Part shown: positions 43,351-52,252 of the stretch, one piece after another
Layout of the letters: each line of letters begins with the position of its first letter
Numbering within the stretch: position 1 is the stretch's first letter
Origin: Gnomoniopsis sp. IMI 355080
Lineage: Eukaryota > Ascomycota > Sordariomycetes > Diaporthales > Gnomoniaceae
Reading direction: 5' to 3'
NCBI GenBank assembly: GCA_027946555.1
Contig: JAPEVC010000243.1
Location: 1-52,252 of the forward strand
Length of the DNA: 52,252 bases
Position numbers and translations under genes: made by a program
Notes under the pieces: generated by a model
Seen by the model: the letters and a program-made list of their open reading frames with translations, nothing else
Databases searched by the model: none
Told to the model about the DNA's origin: nothing

Positions 43351-45541
43351 ATGTCGCTCTTCGCCTGGTGCAGCCGCCGCTGCGGTGGGCTCGCCATGAT
43401 TGCCGCCGTGGCCCTTTCCTACTGGGTTGTCTCCAAGGAAGCCGCCGTCTCGCCTCACGACCTCTTCAAACATCACCAAAGAGATAGCCTTAGCCCCGTG
43501 CTTATCAGCCCCACCGAACAAGCAGAGGGCGCCGGCTTCTGGACCGTCGTCTTCGCCTACTATTGTCTCCTTATCCACGTCCTCGTCGCCATGTTCCCCT
43601 TGCGATCAATCTATGCGGTCTGGGACATGACATCAGCCTTAAGGAAGACAGCACACAGCAAGGCCCTGGAGAATCTCAAGTTCTCTCACCGTCGCCGCGG
43701 TTCTTCGACTTCGCTCTCGAGCTCGGAAACTCTGACCTCTTCCCACGCCTCATCCACGAGCAGCGATGCCGGTGACTTCGATGCTGAACTGTATACCGAT
43801 GGTGACGCCGAGCCTGACCGCGTCGTGCACGCTATCGTCATCCCAAACTACAAGGAGGAACTGGACACGCTAAGGGAAACATTGGAGGTTCTTGGCAGCC
43901 ATCCCCAGGCCCGTAACAGCTACGATGTAAGCATTGACCTGCAAGCATGCAGTAGACAGACAGGAAACTCCAGCAGTTGTCACAGTCTGAGCTCACTATT
44001 GCTCTTTCTAATCCTCATTGCCCCTCTCCCCTCGAAGGATTGTTCTTAGCTGTACAACTGACATCGATAAATGCAGGTCTACCTGGCAATGGAAGTTCGT
44101 GAGAACAACGTGGAACTGAAAGCCATGGGCCTTGTTCAGGAGTACCTCAAGAAGTTCCGGTCCATGGACTTCACGATCCACCCGGCCAACATTCCTGGTG
44201 AGAGCGCCGGCAAGGGAAGCAACATGGCCTGGGCCGTCCGCAAGCTGAGCGAAAGGTATTCCATGGAGGCCCGCAAAGATGTCATCATCACTGGCATTGA
44301 TGGTACGTTTTCGATTTGATTCAACATTTAGCCGCAGATTGTCTGGTCAATTACGGCATACTTCTTACATGATACACTAACATGTGGTGCCTGCAGCTGA
44401 CAGCCATCTGTCGTCCAATTACTTCGCCCATCTTACCTCCATGCACTTGTCCTTCCCCGACACCGCCAACACGACCTTGTACTCTGCGCCAATTATTTTT
44501 GACCGTAATGCGCACAGCGTTCCGGCCCTGGTCCGTGTTGCCGATATTCTCTGGGCCTCCGCTGGTCTGTCCGGTCTATACCGTGGCTCGACCATCGCTC
44601 CACCAACCTCCGTCTACTCCGTGCCTCTCGAACTCGTTGATCGTGTTGGAGGATGGGATTGCGACCCTGAAGCCATTGGCGAGGATTTGCACATGTACCT
44701 GAAGTGTTTCTTTGCTCTCAACGGTAACCTTACTGTGCGAACTATCATCAGCCCCGTCAGCCAGAGCAACGTCACTGGTGGTGCCGGTGATGGCTACAAG
44801 GGCATGATTGCCGATGTCAAGGCTCGATACAAGCAGGCAATCCGTCACATGTGGGGAGCTTTGGACTCCGGCTATGCCATGCGCAAGGTCGTTGAGCTCT
44901 GGCAGGACAGGAAGCATACTTCGAGGTCTTTTCGCCCCATCCACAGTGCCTTGAGCGGCGACACCGATGTTTATGTTCCGGAAAGCCAGATCGACGTCGA
45001 GGCGCCGCCGGCTGAAAATGGTGCCTTCTCTGACGTGACTCACGACACTCTTAAGGAGCCTGACTGGGAGCGCATCTTTTACCTCTTCCACCGTCTCTTC
45101 GAAGCTCACTTCTTGCCTCTTCAGATGACTATCATGGTGATTGCTTCGACTCTGTACGTATGGGTCACCGACGGCAATCCCGATGTCCACGGGCTCAACT
45201 GGATCTTCGATGTTTGCAATGTTTTGCGAACTGCTGGTTTCATGGAAGTTGCGTTCCTGCTCTTCATGTACGAGAGTTTCCACCGGATCGCTGTGCAGAC
45301 GCGCGAGAAGGAGATGAGCGACGCAGGCCTGGCCAAGGGCATGAACTTCTCCCACCGCCAGATCACCAAGAACTGGAAGGATTACTGCATGGTCCCTATG
45401 GTCGCCCCTCTGTTTGGTGCAATTCCATGCGCCCAGGCTCAGATCTGCCATTTCTGGACCATAGACCTGGTGTATACCGTCAGTAAGAAGGTGACGCGGC
45501 AAAGATCAAGATCCGTGACGGCAGCAGTCGCGCTGGCATGA
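43351..45541 (+). CDS. GT2-type membrane glycosyltransferase, 3 exons
   Basis: Exons 43351-43926, 44077-44302 and 44397-45541 join to 648 residues. The core is a processive-type GT-A fold related to the cellulose/chitin/hyaluronan synthase superfamily. It shows VIPNYKEE (near residue 168), a DxD-like GIDADSH (Asp267-Asp269) across the second junction, the acidic pair Glu363-Asp364 in IGEDLHMYLK, and KQAIRHMWG (Gln414 to Trp420), a variant of the QxxRW motif. Two hydrophobic helices precede the domain and about three follow it, ending near HFWTIDLVYTVSKK. A Ser-rich low-complexity segment lies before the catalytic domain. This architecture is a conserved fungal family of unknown product; a polysaccharide of the cell wall or capsule type is inference. 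The upstream leader is long and CT-rich. Confidence 0.9.
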
Positions 45542-47561
45542 TGACCGACAATGACATTTCCACCTTTCGCTTCTACATTACGATATTACAACGATACTTT
45601 CACCTTTACGCTTCGACTGGACTGGAGGCCCCACTCGCATTCTGATAAGGAATGCCCGCCAGAACCCTCATACACGTTCGATTCTGTGCACACCTTTGGA
45701 GACTACGGAAATTCTTTTGGAGCGAACCGCTTTTTTTCAAGGCACGCGTGTGTAAATAGAGGGCATGATGTTGATTTGCATGGCATCGGCATTGGCATCT
45801 AGAAATCGGGTCCAACAACAACTACTTTTCGGGGCCTTTCCGGAGTTCTAGGAGCAACCGCGGCAACGGTATGGAAAAAGAGACATGCTGCTTCGCCGCT
45901 TTCGTTCGCTACAAGGCAGGAGAAGAATGGAGGATCAAGTCGGGTCAACTACACAATTACACGAGAGGCTCACCAGATGATGACCCTTGCTGCACGATTT
46001 GGGAATGGACCACGACACAGCACTGCCCGGGCTCGAGGGGAGGGCTAGCTCGACCGGGCAGCCACAGACCTGGCCGTCGCCCCGCAGAGAGATGGCGGGA
46101 ACGACCAGGAATAATCGAAATCTAGCCCGATAATATCTAATTTTCTTCATGTACCATTCTGACGGGGAAAGGAAAGGGTTGGGATTCGTCAACCTGCCTC
46201 TCCGAACGCAGAAGTCCCATCAGACAGCTACGAAGGACGGCTTCTCCGCCACGAGATAGAGATATGGGGTATCGTACTGAATACTTTATGTACCAATCAT
46301 GATCAGGCACAGAGAGAGACAGTCAGACTCCACATAATCATAAAAGAGCTTCTGAGCACCTGTTGTCCGCTGAGGAGACCGTGTTCTTGGAGAGCAAGAA
46401 TAGATCTGATGGCAGGATGGTTGAACGAATGAAAGAATTGAATAAATACAGCCACTTGCTGAAACCTGCATTCCTTGCCCTACCCTCGTGCGTATAATTG
46501 ACATAGGCATGCCGACAGGGACACTGGTTTCTGAATTTCGTACGGGGTCACTACGTATTCGCTATCCAAATGACGTACTCATACAATACTGATAACCGGG
46601 ACCACTTCGCCGGAGAATAGAAAACTTGGCACCATGGGCATGGCAAAGCGAGACTTTGCTGCCGCTGGTACGCGTCAGCTGGGCACGACGTCGCTGGGCC
46701 CCACGTTTCTTCTACTTGGGGGCATCCAGGAGAGCAACGTAGCATGCCACCGGAGCCATTGCGCATTGGAATGTGGCTGACTCTTGTATGCAGTGGTCTG
46801 CATCTATTTGGCATCCCCGGATGAAGAGAGAGAGGGTGTGCGAGAATCCGATCTATACCCACTATCTACTTCCGTACCCACGTGGGCATAAAGTGTCAGG
46901 ACATCATCGAATGAGCGCCCTGCCTTTGTGGGTTCGGGTACATACTTACCTGCGTACCAAACCAGACATACGTACGTGCGCTGCGGCTAGTCTTCGCGAC
47001 GGGTCCTTCATCGGACCACTATGGTATGCCATTTTTGGCTTGGCAGTTGAGGCAGTTGAGCGTGGGGAGCTCTCGATTGGCCCGGCGAACAGACAGGTGC
47101 AATCTTTTTCGAAAGCATGGCGAACTTTTTTTTTAAACTTTCGAGAGCTCGTCTTGCTTGGCCGGATGGTTTTGGTGTCAACACGGCCCGGGCCCAAGCC
47201 TGTAGGTAAGATCCGAGGGCCTTCGGATCTTGTAGATGAGGCTGACCAATGAGAGCGAAGGCTAGCCTTCCGTAGCTGGTCGGAGGGATCAGTATCACGA
47301 CTGTTCTGTATTTTGGACGGCAGTGGGAAATTGATTCTCTCCGTGGCCGAGCACAAATGTGAGTGCAGGATTTTTGCGAGAGGGAAATGTGGAAGGAGGG
47401 TGGGGGAGGATAAATAAAGGTCTTGTTCGCCGTCATGGCGATGGTGAAAGATAATTCATTGAATTCAGCAACAGTATCTCAATCACAACAAACCAAAACC
47501 AGCAAAATATTCGAAAAAGTACAAGCAAGGAATCAACTCAACTACAATAAACTAGGAAATA
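45542..47561. other. 2 kb spacer between the glycosyltransferase and the DJ-1-like gene
   Basis: No gene seen. It contains a CCCACGTGGG palindrome at 46877-46886 and the promoter of the DJ-1-like gene. The plus-strand frame at 46773-47252 shows no domain. Confidence 0.5.
46877..46886. promoter_or_regulatory. Second CCCACGTGGG E-box palindrome
   Basis: Identical in all ten bases to the site at 4741-4750. It lies about 680 bases upstream of the DJ-1-like gene. It is a candidate bHLH site; no function is shown. Confidence 0.35.
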
Positions 47562-48671
47562 ATGACTCCTTCCAAGTCACTCCACGTAGTCGTCTTCCTC
47601 CCTACGCCCGCGACCTCGCCTGTCGGTGCGCAGCTCCTCGACACCGCTTGCGTCGATATCTTGGCCATACACAACAAGAGCTACCTCGCACCCCTGACCT
47701 TTGTGAGTTTTTCTTCTTTCTCCATCTTTTAATATCAAAGGAAGCTTCGCTTCCAAAAAAGGAAACTTTCCCAAGCTGGTTTCGGCTCGGGGAATTCACG
47801 CTGATATGCCATACTTACTGAGAACACTAGATGGTCCGGGCCAAGCCCGACCTGGTCGCCCTCGCGCCGGACATCAAAATCTCATACGTCGGCGTGAGGC
47901 CCGCGGGATCTATGTTGGAGCTTACAGCGGGTCTGAAGACGCAGTTGACGCACCACTTTACGGACGAAGAAGTACAGCCTGGCAAGGTGGATGTAGTGCT
48001 GGTACCAGGGCCGGATCCGAGAGAGACATGTACGCGCTTCCACCCACTTCTCCGTTCCCTAAACCATCCACGTCTAAATCCTCTTCCTCCCGGGCCCTCT
48101 CCTCTTCTTCCCTCCCCCTCTCTCTAGCTTCAACTTCAACTCACAAACAACAGGGGATCCTGAGGCTCTCGCGTGGCTGAAAGCGCACCTGGACACCGAG
48201 TCCACCGATATCCTCAGCATCTGCACGGGAATCTTTGTGTGCGGCGCGGCGCGGCTTTTGCAAGGCAAGAAAGCCTGTGGACCCCGCGATTTACAAGGCC
48301 TGTTGGCGGAACAATTCAAGGCGCAGGATGTGCAATGGGTGGGAGGCGAGGTGCGGTGGATGCGAGATGGGAACTTTTGGAGCTGTGGTATGTGTTGTTA
48401 TTTTTTTTTTTTTTTTTTTTTTTCAAAACCCTTGCTGCCGCCTCCAACCCCTCCCTTCCCCCAAACAAGGAGCTTTGCATGGGCTCTGTGCATAAGGGGG
48501 GACTGATATTTATATGTGTGCATAACAGGCGGCGTGACCAATGGGAATGATCTCGTGTCGGCCTATGTGCGTGAGAGTGGGCGCTTTGCGCCAGAACTGG
48601 TGGACGTCTGCCTCGCGCTCGCGGATGTAGGTGATCGTCCGCAGCGGTATGCGCCGCGGCCTACTACTTAA
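47562..48671 (+). CDS. DJ-1/PfpI-like protein, 4 exons
   Basis: Exons 47562-47702, 47831-48029, 48154-48387 and 48529-48671 join to 238 residues. The fold is the class-I glutamine-amidotransferase-like DJ-1/PfpI fold: an opening strand LHVVVFLPTPATSPVGAQLL, DVVLVPGPDP before the second junction, and the nucleophile elbow LSICTGIFVCGAARLL with Cys137. The following loop reads GKKACGPRDL where many relatives have a THW-type motif with a catalytic His, so the classical Cys-His pair is not evident. GGVTNGNDLVSAYVRE near the end matches fungal members of this family. Activity is unknown; relatives include isonitrile hydratases, glyoxalase-like and redox-sensing proteins. Intron 3 contains a run of 23 T. 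The start MTPSKSLHVVVF is chosen because it gives the complete first strand. Confidence 0.92.
48401..48423 (+). repeat. T tract (23 T) in an intron
   Basis: Twenty-three consecutive T in intron 3 (48388-48528) of the DJ-1-like gene, about 14 bases after the donor rather than next to the acceptor. Length variation between strains is likely. Confidence 0.95.
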
Positions 48672-49077
48672 GGCGAAGCAGGAGAAGGGCCTTGTCAGGC
48701 TTGCGAGGTGACTGGAGTCGTGAATTTTGGGCATACGAGGACACCCTTAGCTTCTTTGCGTAGCCTTGTGCCCAGTCTCTCTGTCTGTTCTTACAATCTC
48801 ACTATAAGATCTTCCAACGTGTGGGATTCGTTGCAATCTGAAAAGGGGGATCGAGGGGGAGAAGGGGCATCATTCAATTTTGTGGCCGTCAGCAATCTGC
48901 TCTGCATGAACGACTGAGTAAAACAGATGAGGCAGATTTGCTTGTGTCTTGTGGTCAAGTACTCTTCAAGATGCTGTTCTGTGAAGCAATTGCATTTCCA
49001 TTTTGCGCGCTCGCTCTGCTAGACATACCTGGCTGCTATAGACGCATGCTCGCCTACTTACCCATCACAAACCCAAG
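48672..49077. other. Convergent 3' spacer
   Basis: Four hundred bases between converging stop codons of the DJ-1-like gene and the Zn2Cys6 gene. I see nothing coding. Confidence 0.6.
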
Positions 49078-51748
49078 CTATCCAATAAATTCTGTAGTCA
49101 ATAGTGCCTCCCAGCTCTGCCCCGTCTTCCACACTTCCTCAATCAGCCCACTCGCCTTGTGAGCCTGCAAGAAGCCAATTCTACGTACACTCTGTAACCT
49201 CTCTCGCACCAGTGCCCTGTTCTCTTCCTCCATGGTCTCACACGCCGCAGTGAAGAGGGGAAACAAGATACATGCTTCGGCATTGCTCCCAAGGGGCACC
49301 ATCGACAGGCAAGCGTGTATCTTGAGCACCGACGCCTGTACATCCTCATGGCTGGACGGTTTTGCCAACACCCGTCGATGAAGGTGCACCAGTCCCGCCC
49401 AGTGGAACGCCTCGTTCAGCGCCGTGATCTCACGCTGTTCCCAGCGTGCGACGTTGCCAGACGCGTGCAGGTGTTTGCACGGCTGTGGAGGGCGAGCCAT
49501 CGAAGTCATGGCCTCATTCTCAACAGCCCAGGCCCGGGGGACGATGTCCTTGGGCGGCTTCCAGGTCTTGCCTTCGGCAGGAGGGTCGTTGGCCCGCAGG
49601 GCATCACACTCTTTGGCTAGCTCGGCAATTTTAGCCAGGACATAGACTGCTTGGGTGGTCATGCCCATGATGCAGTCGACTTCATCCCATTCTTCTTCGT
49701 ATTCGTCCTTCTGATACTCCAGGATCCATGCAACTGAACCATCATGCCGACCGCCTGACAGTGTGCCCATCACGTCAAGGTAGGCCAGCCAACTCCACAA
49801 GAATGCGCGGACCTGGTCTTCCTCGGTCCAGCTGCGCGTCCAGCGAATACCGTCCGGTCGGTCGGCGATGAGGTCGCGCGCGAGGCCAAGGTGCCGCTGC
49901 CAAGGAATTTGATAGCCGAATACAGTGGGCGACACAATCTCAAGAGAGGCAAGCATGATGCCTGTGGCGATGTTGGCATTGGAAATAGACTGGGATGGAT
50001 CATTCAGAGCGCGTCGTAGGGCTGGGAAAATATCCTGTACCCAATGAGCTATCCTGGTTGCTGGTTCCGGATGACCAAGGAGGCGGGCACGATGAGAGGC
50101 TACGAAGCATTAGTTTGGAAGATTTGGTGGAAGAGATATGTGATGTGTACTGACCGGAGTATGCCAGCATGAGGCTGAGCAGATTGTCATTCTTGACAGC
50201 CATTTGCGGTAACACATGTCTATAAGGGTTGGACTGCTGATCGTCGTGAGGAACAAGCGATTTGGCTGTATGGTTCATGAAGTGGTGGAAATAGAGCAGA
50301 TTCATTGGATTCTCGCGCAACTTTGCCGGTAATGGCTCGAGATCGCGAGGTATCCGTACCGGCACAGGGTGTTCGTAATAAGCGCCCGGCCCTGTGGCAC
50401 CCCTCGCCTTGCCTTCAGCGCTCTCACCAACACTGATATTGTCCTCAGTTGCATGGGATTCGGGCTCCTCGTCGACTCGCTTGATGGCGTTGGCGTCGTC
50501 GTTGAAACCCAGATCCAAGTCTGGCAACCCAGGATCAACTCCGTAGCACGTCGTCACCTCAGACAAGCACAGGTTCGTCCTCGCATTTAATGCTCGCTGC
50601 GATGGTGGCGCGTAATGCAGTGGACCTGCTGGTCCAGGCGGACCTGACAAGAGCGAGTTGACCGACATCCTCCTGGTATCTGGTGACGAGACCGGAGCCT
50701 GTCTCAGCATAGCACGTGGTAGACCCTCTTCGCTGTAGGGCGACGATGCTTCAGGGGTGAGCGGCGGATCCATAGAGCCAGCAGGTGCAAGAGCAGAGGA
50801 GAGAAGCCGAGGCGTCGGCCCAATAGAAGCGGAGTCAGTGAGTGAGCTTGGTGATAAGATCTGGGGATCCTGGCGAGAGGCGTCAAAATCGATGCTATAT
50901 CTCAGTCGCTTGGAAGGTGGCGGGCGTGCACCTCGCGCACGACCGGGATCCGACAAGGAAACATAGCTTCCTGCGGAGTCCGATACGTTGCCATTATGTG
51001 GCCTGGGTAGCGAGAACATCGGACTGGCGAGGTCGGGCGAGCAGAGTGGTGGCGCTTCGCCATCATCTTGAGAGGGCCTCACGAAATGAGTGAAGACAGG
51101 TGCTCCGGGGAACGAGTGCTTCGAGCTGGCCTGAGTCGAAGTGGTGGTTTGAGGTTCCGATCTGGGGATGGTGACCGGTCCCCCTGTGAGAGGGCTAGTT
51201 GCGGATGGTGAGCGGTGGTCGTCTGTTGCCTGTGATGTCGTGGCCGTGGACGAAATGCTTTTGTCCTCAGACGGACGGCGTAGATGTTGATGCGAGCTCG
51301 AAGAAGATTCCGAGGGTTCTTGAAAGAGAATCGTTTCGTAGCCCGGGTTTTTCTTTTTTCGTCCGTCCCAGTTGAGGCGTATTGAATAGTCGCACTCCTC
51401 GCTTGTCCTCTGACAGCTGTCCAAATGTCAGAAAACTTGTGCGCATCATGTTTGTATCCGGCACCACGTTCTGAAATACAACAGCAGTATGCATCACTGG
51501 ACCGATATTGGATCCGCCCTCACTTGAGGGCTGCTTGGCAATAGAAGACTGCCGGAAGCAAGGACCGAGCTTACTTAACGCAGGATGGACGCTCTTCTCC
51601 ACATTTCACCTTCCTGGCTTTACAGTTCCTGTAGAGATGTGAGCATACTGTTCATTCGGGGACATGCAGCTCTCATTGCGGCTCACCAGCACCCATTCCG
51701 ACTCCTCTTCTTCGGTTCCGGGGCGCCGGGCTTCTTGGGTCGAGGCAT
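49078..51748 (-). CDS. Zn2Cys6 transcription factor (799 aa), split zinc cluster
   Basis: Exons 51748-51687, 51628-51575, 51416-50155 and 50099-49078 join to 799 residues. The start MPRPKKPGAPEPKKRSRNGC leads directly into the cluster, with Cys at 20, 23, 30, 37, 40 and 47, followed by CDYSIRLNWDGRKKK. Two introns interrupt the cluster, at codons 21 and 39, leaving a 54-nt exon that carries three of the six Cys. A long Ser/Pro-rich region (about 60-400) holds a probable nuclear-localisation patch (PPPSKRLRYS). The second half is the helical fungal regulatory domain: NPMNLLYFHHFMNHTAKSLV, then across the last junction LAYSASHRARLLGHPEP, then LASLEIVSPTVFGYQIPWQR. It ends with the typical RRIGFLQAHKASGLIEEVWK. 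The fold resembles fungal regulators sometimes labelled ARCA-like; I assign no pathway. Confidence 0.93.
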
Positions 51749-52252
51749 CCCACTCGGACCCCAAGTGCCGTAAGCCGCTTTTGTCTTTGTGTTGTTGGCG
51801 TCACGTCGTGGAGTGCAATCGACAGATCATGGACATGGGGCCCACAGTTTAGCACAAAGAGAGGGACACGTCGCGAGAACGCCGGTGCAGATGTCAGCAT
51901 GTGTGTGTTTATGTGTGTGAGTGTGTATGTGTGTGTGTTGCTCGAAATCCAGGACCCTGGGGCGCGGCTCATGCGCATGGGGCTGCTTCAGAAGGCCATT
52001 TGTTTCATTGGCTAGCCGTCAGAAAACAGGCTCACAAATAGAAAGACTGCTAGACGAATTGAGAGCGTCCACGAAATCGTGCTCAAGGCTGCCCAAAATG
52101 GAGTCGAGACAGAAGCCAAAGGCGATTTCCCATTTCAGAAAGCCTGCGAGCAAGCAGATAAGGCTAGCAGCCGTCTCCACATTTCCGCCGGTCATTCGTC
52201 TTGTGTCCGCTGGGATCAAGGCGTGACCCCGGGGGTGGGGTTCTATTGGGGG
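51749..52252. other. Window edge: promoter, possible partial exon
   Basis: This holds the promoter of the Zn2Cys6 gene (minus strand) with a (TG)n tract. From about 52015 one plus-strand frame is open to the window end, with protein-like sequence (RRIESVHEIVLKAAQNGVET, then KACEQADKASSRLH) after a possible CCGTCAG acceptor. No start is in view, so it could be an internal exon of a gene lying beyond the edge. Weak evidence. Confidence 0.3.
51901..51939 (+). repeat. TG microsatellite
   Basis: Interrupted (TG)n tract about 150-190 bases upstream of the Zn2Cys6 start. Confidence 0.9.

Noticed and set aside
44576..45502. Open frame of 308 codons on the minus strand
   Set aside because: It is antisense to the glycosyltransferase third exon, which carries the catalytic motifs.
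33747..51748. A secondary-metabolite cluster around the peroxidase, the glycosyltransferase and the Zn2Cys6 factor
   Set aside because: There is no polyketide synthase, peptide synthetase, terpene cyclase or other core enzyme, and the genes are separated by long spacers.
1..52252. CRISPR array or prokaryotic-type operons
   Set aside because: No regularly spaced repeats are present, and the genes have introns and individual promoters, as expected of a fungal chromosome.

Overview
This window is nuclear DNA of a filamentous ascomycete (Pezizomycotina; Sordariomycetes is my guess). The genes carry short GT-AG introns, mostly 50-150 nt. Two encode fungal Zn2Cys6 regulators and one an RTA1-type membrane protein. 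Spacers are long and pyrimidine-rich in front of genes, and hold CCTAGGTA-type palindromes common in such genomes. I see no rRNA, convincing tRNA, CRISPR array or intact transposon. All gene models below were spliced by hand; in each, exon lengths sum to whole codons and the reading frame runs through every junction.

Layout. 1-6164: one conserved gene of unknown function (minus strand), then a 3.6 kb spacer. 6165-8563: a Pho84-like MFS phosphate transporter with an 8-nt micro-exon. 8845-17073: a dense housekeeping block of RIC1 (Golgi Rab exchange factor, minus), TEX1/THOC3 (mRNA export, plus; divergent from RIC1) and RRN3 (RNA polymerase I initiation factor, minus; convergent with TEX1). 17786-19414: an RTA1-like seven-helix membrane protein with a repeated basic tail motif. 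20946-23804: an 881-residue Zn2Cys6 transcription factor. 26856-27938: a disordered fungal protein of unknown function. 28927-30255: a PLP-dependent trans-sulfuration enzyme. 31572-32168: a small ankyrin protein. 33747-34930: a heme-thiolate (chloroperoxidase-type) peroxidase.

34931-43350 is an 8.4 kb stretch with no intact gene that I can support. It holds a protein-like fragment, inverted repeats and hairpins, and ends in the long CT-rich leader of the next gene. 43351-45541: a multi-pass GT2-type glycosyltransferase. 47562-48671: a DJ-1/PfpI-like protein. 49078-51748: a second Zn2Cys6 factor (799 aa) whose zinc cluster is interrupted by two introns.

The genes do not form one pathway. RIC1, TEX1 and RRN3 are core cellular functions. 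The peroxidase, RTA1-like protein, DJ-1-like protein, transporter and two regulators are typical of adaptive fungal gene content, but nothing here makes a convincing biosynthetic cluster. The most unusual signals are in gene architecture: the micro-exon, a 54-nt skippable exon inside a zinc cluster, and a stop-free 72-nt intron inside a transmembrane segment. Others are a tail motif repeated three times, homopolymeric G tracts in spacers, and two identical CCCACGTGGG palindromes, one of them upstream of the phosphate transporter.
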